This document shows positions 10,881 to 19,062 of a stretch of 64,000 nucleotides of DNA, one piece after another. A program made the translations under genes and the position numbers. The stretch is from Gammaproteobacteria bacterium (GTDB taxonomy: Bacteria > Pseudomonadota > Gammaproteobacteria > Steroidobacterales > Steroidobacteraceae), in contig JABCZO010000018.1 in the NCBI GenBank assembly GCA_013289615.1, positions 1-64,000 of the forward strand, in the 5' to 3' direction. How positions within the stretch are numbered: the stretch's first letter is position 1; every line of letters starts with the position of its first letter. The notes under the pieces were generated by a model. The model made no database searches. It saw nothing but the letters and a program-made list of their open reading frames with translations, and was not told where the DNA came from.

Positions 10881-10913
10881 GGCATAATTCTCTCCGGCCA
10901 CGTCGGTCGGCTT

Positions 10914-11501
10914 TTAGAAGACTTCGAGTTCGCCGGGCGCAGCCGCCGCCCGCAGACCGGTCAGCGCCTTGAGCATCTGGTCGGCGCTCAGGCCGCGCAT
11001 CATGAAGTCGAACAGTACCCGCTCCTCGACCATGCTGTAGCGCGACCGTACCTGCTCCAGCATGGAGTTCCAGTCGGATCGTGCCGGATCCAGCGAACTG
11101 ACGGTGGAGTCCGACGGAATAGCCAGCCCGTCGCGCACGTGCGTCAGGCGCTGGATCAGCTTGTCGTAGAACTGCAGCGAGGTGACGGTGGCCTGCACGT
11201 GTGCATCGAGCTGCGCGGCCAGCTGCCGGATGCGCTCGCGCGCCTGCTGCACCTCAGCGGCGTTGCCAGACTCCAGCGCCTGCACTTGGGTCTCGAGATC
11301 GCGCGCGTCGGTCGCCACCGCGGTCACAGCGGTGGCGAGCTTGTCCACCCGCGCATCGCTCTCGCGAATTGCCGCATCGAGCTGCGCGGCTCCCAGTTCC
11401 AGAAATCGCCGCAGTTCGCCGGCGAACTTGACGTTGGCGCTGGCCGCGGCAGGATCGATTGCCGCAGGCGCGGCGCGCGCCGACTTATCCGGTGCACTCA
11501 C
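10914..11501 (-). CDS. Chemotaxis-cluster coiled-coil protein with CheZ-like D-x3-Q motif
   Basis: I chose the GTG at 11501 because it overlaps the stop of the STAS gene as GTGA; the longer open frame upstream runs through that gene. The 195-residue product is almost all helical, with heptad-rich stretches at about 25-105 (LRRFLELGAAQLDAAIRES; LETQVQALESG). It then has SLQFYDKLIQRLTHVRD at 108-124. In CheZ the phosphatase residues are Asp and Gln spaced D-x3-Q inside a helix; here D113 and Q117 keep that spacing after an aromatic pair. The tail ends in GELEVF. It could be a second, diverged CheY phosphatase or a structural partner of the array. The function is inferred only. Confidence 0.6.
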   Translation of the reverse strand: MSAPDKSARAAPAAIDPAAASANVKFAGELRRFLELGAAQLDAAIRESDARVDKLATAVTAVATDARDLETQVQALESGNAAEVQQARERIRQLAAQLDAHVQATVTSLQFYDKLIQRLTHVRDGLAIPSDSTVSSLDPARSDWNSMLEQVRSRYSMVEERVLFDFMMRGLSADQMLKALTGLRAAAAPGELEVF

Positions 11502-11974
11502 GGCAATATCTCGGCCGCTGCGGCCAGATGCTCGGCCAGGCCCAGGGCGCGTGCCGCGCCGGTGTTCAGGCGCTCGGCTCCGAGCAGTTTCAGCTTCAGG
11601 CCGCGGCGGCGCGCGCCCGCGGCCGCGGCCAGCAGCAATTGCAGGCCGGCGGTATCCACGCTCTCGAGCATCCCGGCATCGACCTCGGCCGAGCCGGCCG
11701 CAAACTGCGCCCGCAGCTGCGCCGCGCGCTCGCCAACCTCGCGTATCGACAACGACGCGCCGAGCGGCAGCGGACCGCCGGCGGCCGGTCCCACCGCCAG
11801 GACGTCGCACGCCTTGGGGGCGGGCGCACTGGCGATCGTGGCAGCGCCATTCAGCGGCGCGGCGGGCGCGCCCGCCGCGGCCGGCGGCGGCGCTGCGGCT
11901 CGGGCCGCGGAACGTGACCGGCGCGCGCGGCTGCCGCCAGAGGCTTGCTTCTTCGCCATGTGTTGTTTGCCCAT
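11498..11974 (-). CDS. STAS-domain protein in the chemotaxis operon
   Basis: The 158-residue protein starts at ATG 11974, overlapping the cheW stop as TAATG. The first 55 residues are a low-complexity Ala/Pro/Arg segment. The rest is a STAS fold (LSIREVGERAAQLRAQF, then SVDTAGLQLLLAAAAGARRR, LLGAERL and ALGLAEHL). The Ser-x-Asp-Thr-Ala-Gly turn matches the place where anti-sigma-factor antagonists are phosphorylated. No serine kinase partner is visible in this window. In this operon it may regulate CheW or CheA assembly, or may simply be a scaffold; both are inference. Confidence 0.75.
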   Translation of the reverse strand: MGKQHMAKKQASGGSRARRSRSAARAAAPPPAAAGAPAAPLNGAATIASAPAPKACDVLAVGPAAGGPLPLGASLSIREVGERAAQLRAQFAAGSAEVDAGMLESVDTAGLQLLLAAAAGARRRGLKLKLLGAERLNTGAARALGLAEHLAAAAEILP

Positions 11975-12489
11975 TACGCCGCTTTCGGCGCGCTCGCCGG
12001 ATCGGTCAGCGTGCGGTTGACCAGGTGAACCACGTCCAGCAACACCAGCATTCCGTCCCCGACCATCGCCAGCCCGCGCACAAAATCGGAGTCGATCGCC
12101 GAGCCGACTTCCGGCGGCGGGCGCAGATTGTCGGCGCTGATGTTGCAGACCTCGCAGACCGCATCGACCACTATGCCCGCGGTCAACTCGCCGCGCGCCG
12201 TGTCCACCTTGACCACGATCACTACCGTGGTGCGGCCGTATTCGGTCTCGCCCAACCCAAAGCGTCGCCGCAGGTCCAGGATCGGCACCACCGAGCCACG
12301 CAGGTTGATCACACCCTGCACGTGATCGGGTGAATGCGGCAGTCGGGTGGGACGCTCCCAGCCCTTGATCTCCTGCACCCGCAGGATCTCGACCCCGTAG
12401 GTCTGGCCCGCGAGCTGGAACGTCAGGTATTGCTCCGCGTGACTTGCGGGTACGGGCGTCGCGACGCTCTTGGCGGCTGTGGCATCCAT
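11974..12489 (-). CDS. cheW: Chemotaxis coupling protein CheW
   Basis: The 171-residue single-domain CheW links receptors to CheA. Landmarks are LTFQLAGQTYGVEILRVQE, LPHSPDHVQGVINLRGSVVP and LDLRRRFGLGETEY. A 15-residue N-terminal extension precedes the fold. It is ten bases downstream of the second cheY and overlaps the STAS gene, so the trio is probably co-translated. Confidence 0.95.
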   Translation of the reverse strand: MDATAAKSVATPVPASHAEQYLTFQLAGQTYGVEILRVQEIKGWERPTRLPHSPDHVQGVINLRGSVVPILDLRRRFGLGETEYGRTTVVIVVKVDTARGELTAGIVVDAVCEVCNISADNLRPPPEVGSAIDSDFVRGLAMVGDGMLVLLDVVHLVNRTLTDPASAPKAA

Positions 12490-12499
12490 GACTGATCCC

Positions 12500-12889
12500 T
12501 CAGCTGCTGCGCACGGCCGTCTGGTTGCCCAGCACGCGCTCGAGGGTAGCCAGTAGCTGGTCGGGATTGAACGGTTTCACCATCCAGCCGGTCGCGCCCG
12601 CCTGCTTGCCCTGTATCTTGCGGTCGGGGCTCGACTCGGTCGTCAGCAGCAGCAATGGCGTCAGGTGATAGTTCGGCAGCGTGCGTAGCTGCGCGATCAG
12701 GGTGATGCCATCCATGCGCGGCATGTTCACGTCGGTGAGCACCAGATCCACGCGATGTTTGCGGGCATATTCGAGTGCCTCGTCGCCGTCGGAGGCTTCG
12801 ATCACTTCGTAGCCTGCCGCCCGCAGGGTGACACCGACCATTTGCCGCATCGAAGCCGAATCGTCGACCGCGAGAATTGTCTTAGACAT
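12500..12889 (-). CDS. cheY: Single-domain response regulator (second CheY)
   Basis: The 129-residue receiver starts at ATG 12889 with GGTGGAG nine bases upstream; an in-frame GTG at 12904 is less likely. It has the acidic pair in ILAVDDSASMRQM, the phospho-accepting Asp in LVLTDVNMPRMDG, the switch Thr in LLLLTTESS and the Lys in WMVKPFNPDQL. It is distinct from the first cheY of the operon (GATGWMVKPF here against SGYVIKPF there). In multi-CheY systems such a copy may act as a phosphate sink or serve a second output. Which CheY binds the flagellar switch cannot be told from sequence alone. Confidence 0.93.
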   Translation of the reverse strand: MSKTILAVDDSASMRQMVGVTLRAAGYEVIEASDGDEALEYARKHRVDLVLTDVNMPRMDGITLIAQLRTLPNYHLTPLLLLTTESSPDRKIQGKQAGATGWMVKPFNPDQLLATLERVLGNQTAVRSS

Positions 12890-12968
12890 TTCCTGATGCT
12901 CCACCCGTCATTACGTCAAATCTGGGCCAGCCGCCCTTGAGCCCGCAGGCAGCGGCTGATACCCGGTG

Positions 12969-12996
12969 TATCGGCGCGCCAACGCAAGGATTAAAT
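12969..12996 (-). promoter_or_regulatory. Possible sigma-28 promoter before second cheY
   Basis: In the 183-bp gap between cheA and the second cheY the minus strand carries GCCGATAC (12968-12975), a seven-of-eight match to the FliA -10 element. A poor -35 candidate (TTAATCCT) lies 11 bases upstream. The -10 is persuasive and the -35 is not. If real, it would let cheY2, cheW and the rest be expressed apart from cheA. Confidence 0.35.
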
Positions 12997-13042
12997 CCGA
13001 TCCGGCGAGCTGGCCCTGGAATGCGTCGCACTTCACATTCTT

Positions 13043-13064
13043 GCGCCGCAGCGCGCTGCGGCGC
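13043..13064. terminator. Perfect 22-bp GC palindrome just after cheA
   Basis: The sequence forms a perfect palindrome that can fold into a nine-pair hairpin with a CGCG loop, beginning eight bases after the cheA stop in the direction of transcription. No T-run follows, so it is not a canonical intrinsic terminator. It may weaken read-through or protect the cheA message end. Confidence 0.4.
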
Positions 13065-13072
13065 CGTCGCCT

Positions 13073-15139
13073 TCAGGCCGCCAGCGACTCGGACACCGAG
13101 CGCGTCAGGCCCGCAATATCGAGTATCAGGGCCACCGAGCCGTCACCGAGGATAGTCGCGCCGGCGATGCCATCGACATGGCCGTAGTTCGCCTCCAGCG
13201 TCTTGACCACAACCTGCTGCTGCCCGAGCAACTCATCGACGCACAGCCCGACGCGCCTACCGTCGCCCTCCACCACCATGATCAGACCATTGCTGGGCTC
13301 GCGCTCGCGCCCGCAGCGCGCCTCGAACACCTTCTCCAGCCGTACCACCGGCAGGTATTCACCTCGGAACGACAGTACTTCACCGTGCCCGACCACGTGA
13401 TTGACCGAGGCGGTGCGCATCTGCAGCGATTCGACGATCGCGGTCAACGGTACGATGTACGACTCGTCGCCAACCGCCACGGTCTGGCCATCGACGATGG
13501 CCAGCGTCAGCGGCAGCGTGATGATGAAGCGCGATCCCTTGCCGGTCTCGGAGCGTACCTCGATGCTGCCGCCGAGCTCATCGACGTTGCGCTTCACCAC
13601 GTCCATGCCGACGCCGCGTCCCGAGATATCGGTTGCCTGGTCATGGGTGGAAAATCCTGCCAGGAATATCAGATTGTCGACCGCCTCGTCGCTGAGCTGC
13701 TCGTCGGAGCCGACCAGCCGACGCTCGCGTGCCTTGGCGAGGATGCGCTCGCGCTTGAGACCGCCGCCGTCGTCGCTGACCTCCACGGTGATGCTGCTGC
13801 CGCGGTGGTAGGCATGCAGATGCACCGTGCCGCGCGCATCCTTGCCGCTCGCCTGCCGCTGCTGCTGCGACTCGATGCCATGATCGATGCTGTTACGCAC
13901 CAGGTGCACCAGCGGATCGCCGATCTTTTCGAGCACGGTCTTGTCGAGTTCGGTCTCGCCGCCGGTCATCTTGAGCTCGACCTGCTTGCCGAGCCGCTGG
14001 CTAAGATCGCGCACCATGCGCGGGAAGCGGCTGAACACGAAACTGATCGGCACCATGCGCACGCGCATGACGCTCTCCTGCAGCTCGCGCACATTGCGCT
14101 CCAGCTGGGAAAGGCCGGAGCGCAACCGCTCGCCGGCGGCGCCGTCGAGCAGCGCGCCGAACTGTCCGAGCATCGACTGCGTGATCACCAGTTCGCCAAC
14201 GCGGTTCATCAGGTCGTCGATCTTTTCGATACTGACGCGGATTGAACTGGCGTCGCTGCCCTTGGCGGCGTCTCCGGCCTTGACCGCGCGCGGCTCCGCC
14301 TCTTCGGCGTGCGCAATCCCTGCCGGCCGCTCGATCGCCGCCGCCGCGCCGGCGGTATCAGCACTCGGGCCGGTGGGCACCGCCGCCGGCTCGGTCTCGA
14401 GCGCGCTCACCTCCAGCGTGCAGTCGCCCTCGGCCCAGTCGAACACCTCGACAATCGCCTGGCGCGTGGCTTCCGTGCGCAGCTGCAGCGTCCAGGACAG
14501 ATAGCAGTTCTCCGGGTCAAGCTCGTCGAAGGCCGGTAGTGCCGAGACGTCGGCGGTCACCTGCAGATCGCCCAGATCGCGCAGTTCGCGGAACATGCGC
14601 AGCGGGTCATTGCCACGGGCCAGCAGGTGCAGGAACGGCCGGAAGATGATTCGGTACAGCGTGCCGCGCACCGCCTCGGCGGCCGGCGCTGGCGTGGTGG
14701 CTGCGGCCGCAGCTGCTGCCGGCACCGCGGTGACGGCCGCGCTGTTACCCTTTTGTGCCACGGCGAGTTCCAGGTCGAACTGCAGGTCGGCGACGCGCTG
14801 CGCATCCACCGCCAGCCGGCCCTGTTGGGCGCGAAGCATCTCGCGCATCACATCGACCGAACGCAGCAGCAGGTCCGACAGCGCGCTCGTGACCTTCATG
14901 CGCTGGCCGCGCAGTTCGTCGAGCAGCGTCTCGAGCGTATGGGTAAACGAGGCGATCTCGCCGAAGCCGAAGGTCGCCGAGCCGCCCTTGATCGAATGCG
15001 CGACACGAAAGATGGTGTTGATCAGCTCCAGATCGGGCGTACCTGCATCCAGGCGCAGCAGCGCCTCCTCCATCTGCCCGATGGCCTCGAAGCTCTCCTC
15101 GTAGAAGGCATCATGAAATTGTGTCAAATCGATCGTCAT
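13073..15139 (-). CDS. cheA: Chemotaxis histidine kinase CheA
   Basis: The 688-residue kinase has an N-terminal Hpt domain with the phosphorylated His in FRVAHSIKGGSATFGF. A P2-like region (RIIFRPFLHLLARG) is flanked by Ala-rich linkers, followed by the dimerisation helices (IDDLMNRVGELVITQ). The ATPase domain has the N box in LVRNSIDHGIE and G boxes in VSDDGGGL and GRGVGMDVV, and a C-terminal CheW-like domain follows (LPLTAIVESLQM, GEYLPVVRLEKVF). CheA autophosphorylates in receptor arrays and passes phosphate to CheY and CheB. It lies three bases after cheZ. Confidence 0.97.
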   Translation of the reverse strand: MTIDLTQFHDAFYEESFEAIGQMEEALLRLDAGTPDLELINTIFRVAHSIKGGSATFGFGEIASFTHTLETLLDELRGQRMKVTSALSDLLLRSVDVMREMLRAQQGRLAVDAQRVADLQFDLELAVAQKGNSAAVTAVPAAAAAAATTPAPAAEAVRGTLYRIIFRPFLHLLARGNDPLRMFRELRDLGDLQVTADVSALPAFDELDPENCYLSWTLQLRTEATRQAIVEVFDWAEGDCTLEVSALETEPAAVPTGPSADTAGAAAAIERPAGIAHAEEAEPRAVKAGDAAKGSDASSIRVSIEKIDDLMNRVGELVITQSMLGQFGALLDGAAGERLRSGLSQLERNVRELQESVMRVRMVPISFVFSRFPRMVRDLSQRLGKQVELKMTGGETELDKTVLEKIGDPLVHLVRNSIDHGIESQQQRQASGKDARGTVHLHAYHRGSSITVEVSDDGGGLKRERILAKARERRLVGSDEQLSDEAVDNLIFLAGFSTHDQATDISGRGVGMDVVKRNVDELGGSIEVRSETGKGSRFIITLPLTLAIVDGQTVAVGDESYIVPLTAIVESLQMRTASVNHVVGHGEVLSFRGEYLPVVRLEKVFEARCGREREPSNGLIMVVEGDGRRVGLCVDELLGQQQVVVKTLEANYGHVDGIAGATILGDGSVALILDIAGLTRSVSESLAA

Positions 15140-15142
15140 GAT

Positions 15143-15841
15143 CTACACGCCCAGATCCGACAGCAGGGCATCGACGTCCTGCTGGCCGCTGACGGCGTGA
15201 CCGTGATCGATTCCGGGCACTACCGGACCGCGGCCGCCGGCCGTCGCGCCGCTACCCGGGCGAGCGTTTCGGTCAGCGTCCTGGCCGCTGATGCGCGCCA
15301 GGTCGCCCAACGCGGCCTCCAGTTCGTCCACCAGCGTCATCACGCCGCGGATGATCTGCCCGCTCAGGTCCTGGTAGCCCTGGGTCAGCAGCACCTCGGC
15401 AAGATTGCTGCGCACCGCCGCCATGCTGGTCCAGGTCTGCTTCAGGAACGCGGCGATCTGCGGCTGTAGCGGCTGCGATGCTCCGTCGGCTTGCTGCGCG
15501 ACGATCAGCCGTTCGGCCTCGTGCGCGGTGCGATCGGCGAGCGGGCAACATTGCTCGACCAGGTCCATGGTCCGGTGGGCGGCGGCGTCGGTCAGCCGCA
15601 GCACATGCGCCAACCGGTGGCGCGCATCCGGCACCTGGTGCTGCGCCAGATCGATCAGTTTGGAGTCGACCCGAAAGCGATCCAGTGCAGTCTGCAGGTC
15701 GGTTGCGATCCGTCGCACCCACTGGGTAACTTCGGCATTGCGCGCCTGGTCGAAGCCTGCCAGCGCGACGCCAAAGCCGCTGGAATCACCACCTTCCAGC
15801 GCCCGCGACATGGCGGTAACCCATGGGGCGTACTCGTTCAT
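15143..15841 (-). CDS. cheZ: CheY-phosphate phosphatase CheZ
   Basis: The 232-residue helical protein carries the CheZ active-site motif GYQDLSGQIIRGV with the Asp and Gln spaced D-x3-Q, preceded by long helices. Its C-terminal peptide QDVDALLSDLGV matches the CheY-binding tail, connected by a flexible Gly/Ala/Pro linker. It dephosphorylates CheY-P. The start ATG abuts the cheY stop, the usual cheY-cheZ arrangement. The presence of CheZ supports a beta- or gammaproteobacterial host. Confidence 0.95.
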   Translation of the reverse strand: MNEYAPWVTAMSRALEGGDSSGFGVALAGFDQARNAEVTQWVRRIATDLQTALDRFRVDSKLIDLAQHQVPDARHRLAHVLRLTDAAAHRTMDLVEQCCPLADRTAHEAERLIVAQQADGASQPLQPQIAAFLKQTWTSMAAVRSNLAEVLLTQGYQDLSGQIIRGVMTLVDELEAALGDLARISGQDADRNARPGSGATAGGRGPVVPGIDHGHAVSGQQDVDALLSDLGV

Positions 15842-16231
15842 TCACGCCGCCGCACGTGCCGCCAGAATCTTGTCGATCTTTTCCTTCAGCGTCGCCGCCG
15901 TAAACGGCTTGATGACATAACCGCTGACGCCGGCTTGCACCGCCTCGACGATCTGCTCGCGCTTGGCCTCGGCGGTCAGCATCAGCACCGGCATCTTGCC
16001 CAGCCGCGAGTCGGCACGCACGTTCTTGAGCAGGTCCAGGCCCGCCATGCCGGGCATGTTCCAGTCGGTGATGAGGAAATCGAAATTGCCTTGCTTGAGC
16101 AGCGGCAAGGCCGTATTGCCGTCATCGGCCTCGGTCACGTTGGCGTACCCCAGGTCGTGCAGCAGGTTCTTGATGATCCGGCGCATCGTGGAAAAGTCGT
16201 CGACCACGAGAAAATTCAAGTTCTGCTGCAC
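15842..16231 (-). CDS. cheY: Chemotaxis response regulator CheY
   Basis: The 129-residue receiver begins with GTG at 16231, with GGAG eight bases upstream. It has the CheY hallmarks: [18 protein letters not shown], phospho-Asp in [13 protein letters not shown], Thr in [12 protein letters not shown] and Lys in [15 protein letters not shown]. The match to flagellar-switch CheY is much closer than for the second copy. It is the first gene of the operon and is preceded by a good sigma-28 promoter. Confidence 0.97.
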   Translation of the reverse strand: MQQNLNFLVVDDFSTMRRIIKNLLHDLGYANVTEADDGNTALPLLKQGNFDFLITDWNMPGMAGLDLLKNVRADSRLGKMPVLMLTAEAKREQIVEAVQAGVSGYVIKPFTAATLKEKIDKILAARAAA

Positions 16232-16271
16232 TCGTGTTACTCCAAATCGTCGCGATCGGCTGCGACTCGAT

Positions 16272-16299
16272 CTATCGGCTTATATACCGGGAATCTTGA
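16272..16299 (-). promoter_or_regulatory. Sigma-28 (FliA) promoter of the chemotaxis operon
   Basis: On the minus strand TCAAG (16295-16299) is followed after 15 bases by GCCGATAG (16272-16279), a seven-of-eight match to the FliA -10 GCCGATAA. The element ends 40 bp before the cheY start. Late flagellar and chemotaxis genes are classically driven by this sigma factor, so position and sequence agree. Confidence 0.75.
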
Positions 16300-16399
16300 G
16301 GAAAGTCGTGGCCGCGGCCGGGTGACTTGGAGCCCTCGCGACGCGGTTCACATATTGCGCGGCATCGCGGCCGGCGCCGCCGAGCGCGCGCTGCGGCAA

Positions 16400-16643
16400 C
16401 TAGTTGCCGGCGCTTATGATCGTGCCGCCGTCGACGATCAGGTTCTGGCCGGTGACGAAGGCGCCGGCGCGGGACGCCCGCATCACCGCCGCGCCGGCAA
16501 TCTCATGCGGCTCGCCCGCCCGGCGCAACGGCATCAGCGCCAGGCGACGCGACAACTGCTCCGGATGATCAAGCAGCGGGCGGGCGAATTCCGTGGCAAT
16601 GAGTCCGGGTGAGATCGAATTCACACGTACGTTGGCCTCATCG
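16400..16643 (-). pseudogene. C-terminal remnant of a short-chain dehydrogenase
   Basis: The frame opens directly after the pgsA stop and reads ANVRVNSISPGLIATEF, then PLRRAGEPHEIAGAAVM and TGQNLIVDGG. This is the last third of a classical SDR oxidoreductase. The Rossmann glycine motif, the catalytic Ser and the Tyr-x3-Lys are all missing, and no start with a ribosome site exists. It looks like the tail of a gene whose front was deleted when the pgsA side was joined. Confidence 0.75.
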
Positions 16644-16645
16644 GC

Positions 16646-17221
16646 TCAAGGCTGGGCGGACAGGTGCGGCCAGGCATCGCGCAGGTAAAGACCCATCGAT
16701 ATCAGCGTCAGTGCCGCGGCGATCACCGTCAGCCAGATGCCGATCTGATAGACCGGCAGTCCGAACAGGTCGGCGCGAAATAGTAGCATCGTGACTCCGA
16801 CCATCTGCAGGATGGTCTTGTACTTGCCGATGCGCGACACGGCGACGGCGGTGCGCTGTCCGATGCCCGCCATCCATTCGCGCAGCGCCGAGATCGCGAT
16901 TTCACGGCCGATGATCACGGCCGCGGTCAGCACGATGATCGGGCGTGGATCACGGCTGACGATCAGCACCAGGGCGACCGCGACGATCAACTTATCGGCC
17001 ACCGGATCCAGAAAGGCACCCAGGCGGGTTGTCTGCCCCAGCCGGCGCGCCAGGTAGCCGTCGAGCGAATCGGTGATCGCGGCGGCAGCGAACAACAGGC
17101 CCGCGATCGGGTACGCCAGGCTCCAGTGATTCCTGGGACCGAACAGAAACAGCAGCACCACCAGCGGTATCGCCAGTATGCGCAGCCAGGTCAGGATATT
17201 GGGAAGGTTCCAGATCATCAT
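16646..17221 (-). CDS. pgsA: CDP-diacylglycerol-glycerol-3-phosphate 3-phosphatidyltransferase PgsA
   Basis: The 191-residue inner-membrane enzyme makes phosphatidylglycerol phosphate. The CDP-alcohol phosphotransferase signature is complete (DSLDGYLARR, then LGAFLDPVADK), followed by several membrane helices. The opening WNLPNILTWLRILAIP is typical. Its ATG overlaps the uvrC stop, a common proteobacterial pair. The length is normal. Confidence 0.96.
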   Translation of the reverse strand: MMIWNLPNILTWLRILAIPLVVLLFLFGPRNHWSLAYPIAGLLFAAAAITDSLDGYLARRLGQTTRLGAFLDPVADKLIVAVALVLIVSRDPRPIIVLTAAVIIGREIAISALREWMAGIGQRTAVAVSRIGKYKTILQMVGVTMLLFRADLFGLPVYQIGIWLTVIAAALTLISMGLYLRDAWPHLSAQP

Positions 17222-19041
17222 GCCCCCGGGTGCAGATGATCATAGATCGAACGCGCCATCGCCGCGCCAACGCCGGCGACTTTTTCCAGGTCCGCGACCC
17301 CGGCACGCAGCACCCCCTGCAGGCCGCCGAAATGCGTCAGGATCGCGCGCCGGCGCGCCGGACCGAGGCCCGGAACGGTCTCCAGGATTGACTCGCGGTA
17401 GCGGCGCGCGCGCCGCCGCCGGTGTCCCGTGATCGCGAAACGGTGGGCCTCATCGCGCACGCGCTGGATGAAATGCAGCGCCGCACTGTCGGCCTGCAGC
17501 ACGATCGCAATCGGCTCGCCGGGGCGAAACAGCCGCTCCTGGCCGGGCCGCCGGTCGGCCCCCTTGGCCACGCCGACCACTGCCAGGCCCGGACAGCCGG
17601 CCTCGGCCAGCGCGCTGACCGCGGCGTCCACCTGGCCCGCGCCGCCATCGATCAGCAGCAGGTCGGGTCGCGCTCGCTCGCCGCCGGCGATGCGGGCCCC
17701 GTGGCGCAGCAGCGCCTGATGCATGGCGCCGTAGTCGTCCCCGGGCGTGACACCCTCGATGTTGTAGCGCCGGTATTCATTCTTGCGCGCCCCTTCGGGC
17801 GTGAACAACACGCATGAAGCCACGGTACCCTCGCCTGCGGTATGGCTTACATCGAAGCACTCGACGCGCTCGGGCGGCCCTGGCAGATCAAGCACTCGCG
17901 CCAGCAGCTGCATGCCCTCGACCGCCAGCTCGGCGCGCAGCGAGCGCATGCGCAGCGCATTGCGCGCGTTGTCGAGCGCCAGTTCCAGCCACTGGCGCTT
18001 GAGGCCGCGTTGCGGCACGCGCAGCTCGAGCGACCTGCCGGCGGCGCGCTCGAGCGCCTGCGCCACCGGCTCGTGATCCGGCAGCTCGATGTTGATCAGG
18101 ACCTCTGGCGGCGCCGGCTCGCGGCTATAGTAGAGCAGCAGAAAGTCCGCCAGCGTGTCCGCCGGCTCGCTCAGGGCGCTGCCAGGGAAGTGACTGGCGG
18201 TACCGAGATTCTGGCCTTCGCGCACCGGTAGCACGCAGATCGCATACTGCCCGGGCTCCCCGACGATCGCGATCACGTCGGTATCGGCCTGGCGCTGCGC
18301 ATTGGCGATCTGTTGCGAGCGGATTTCCTGCAGCTCGCGCAGCTGATCGCGCAGTCGCGCGGCATCCTCGAACTTCAGTTCCCCCGCCGCTGCCTCCATG
18401 CGCTGCTGCAAATCGCCGATCACCTCGGCGTTGCGTCCTTCCAGCACTCCGATCGCCCCTTCGAGATCGCGCGCGTAGGCCTCGCGGTCGATCAGCCCCA
18501 CGCACGGCGCCGAGCAGCGGCCGATCTGGTGCTGCAGGCATGGTCGGCTGCGATTGGCGAAGAACGAATCGCGGCAGTTTCTTATCTTGAATACCTTCTG
18601 CAGGTGCTGCAGTACCTCCTTGACGGCGTGGGCGCTGGCGAATGGCCCGAACTGGCGGCTGTTGGGCTGGCGCGGGCCGCGGTAGAACACCAGCCGCGGA
18701 AATTCGTGGCCGGCCTGGCACAGGATGTACGGAAATGACTTGTCGTCTCGCAGCATGATGTTGTAGCGCGGCCGATGCGCCTTGATCAGGTTGCATTCCA
18801 GCAGCAAGGCTTCCTGCTCGCTGTTGACGACCGTTACCTCCACCCGCGCGATACGCCGCACCATCGCCACCACCTTCGGCGACAGATCATGATTGCTGAA
18901 ATAACTGCCGACCCGATCGCGCAGGCGCGCGGCCTTGCCGACGTACAGCAGTTCATCGTCGGCGGCGTACATGCGATACACCCCCGGACGCTGCGGCAGC
19001 GTCGCGACGTAGCTCTTAGGATCGAAGTCGGTGTCGCTCAT
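17218..19041 (-). CDS. uvrC: Excinuclease ABC subunit C (UvrC)
   Basis: The 607-residue nuclease makes both incisions in nucleotide excision repair. It shows the GIY-YIG domain (RPGVYRMYAADDELLYVGKA), a cysteine cluster (CLQHQIGRCSAPC), the UVR segment (LKFEDAARLRDQLRELQ), the RNase H-like second nuclease (CFDVSHTAGEGTVASCV, LLLIDGGAGQV) and a C-terminal helix-hairpin-helix pair (VPGLGPARRRAIL). It overlaps pgsA by four bases. Confidence 0.97.
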   Translation of the reverse strand: MSDTDFDPKSYVATLPQRPGVYRMYAADDELLYVGKAARLRDRVGSYFSNHDLSPKVVAMVRRIARVEVTVVNSEQEALLLECNLIKAHRPRYNIMLRDDKSFPYILCQAGHEFPRLVFYRGPRQPNSRQFGPFASAHAVKEVLQHLQKVFKIRNCRDSFFANRSRPCLQHQIGRCSAPCVGLIDREAYARDLEGAIGVLEGRNAEVIGDLQQRMEAAAGELKFEDAARLRDQLRELQEIRSQQIANAQRQADTDVIAIVGEPGQYAICVLPVREGQNLGTASHFPGSALSEPADTLADFLLLYYSREPAPPEVLINIELPDHEPVAQALERAAGRSLELRVPQRGLKRQWLELALDNARNALRMRSLRAELAVEGMQLLARVLDLPGPPERVECFDVSHTAGEGTVASCVLFTPEGARKNEYRRYNIEGVTPGDDYGAMHQALLRHGARIAGGERARPDLLLIDGGAGQVDAAVSALAEAGCPGLAVVGVAKGADRRPGQERLFRPGEPIAIVLQADSAALHFIQRVRDEAHRFAITGHRRRRARRYRESILETVPGLGPARRRAILTHFGGLQGVLRAGVADLEKVAGVGAAMARSIYDHLHPGA

Positions 19042-19062
19042 GGCGGCCGGGCGCCGAAGCGC

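Noticed and set aside
10104-12020. 638-codon plus-strand frame across cheR to the STAS gene
   Set aside because: Antisense to several clear chemotaxis genes that overlap each other by start/stop codons; no protein-like blocks.
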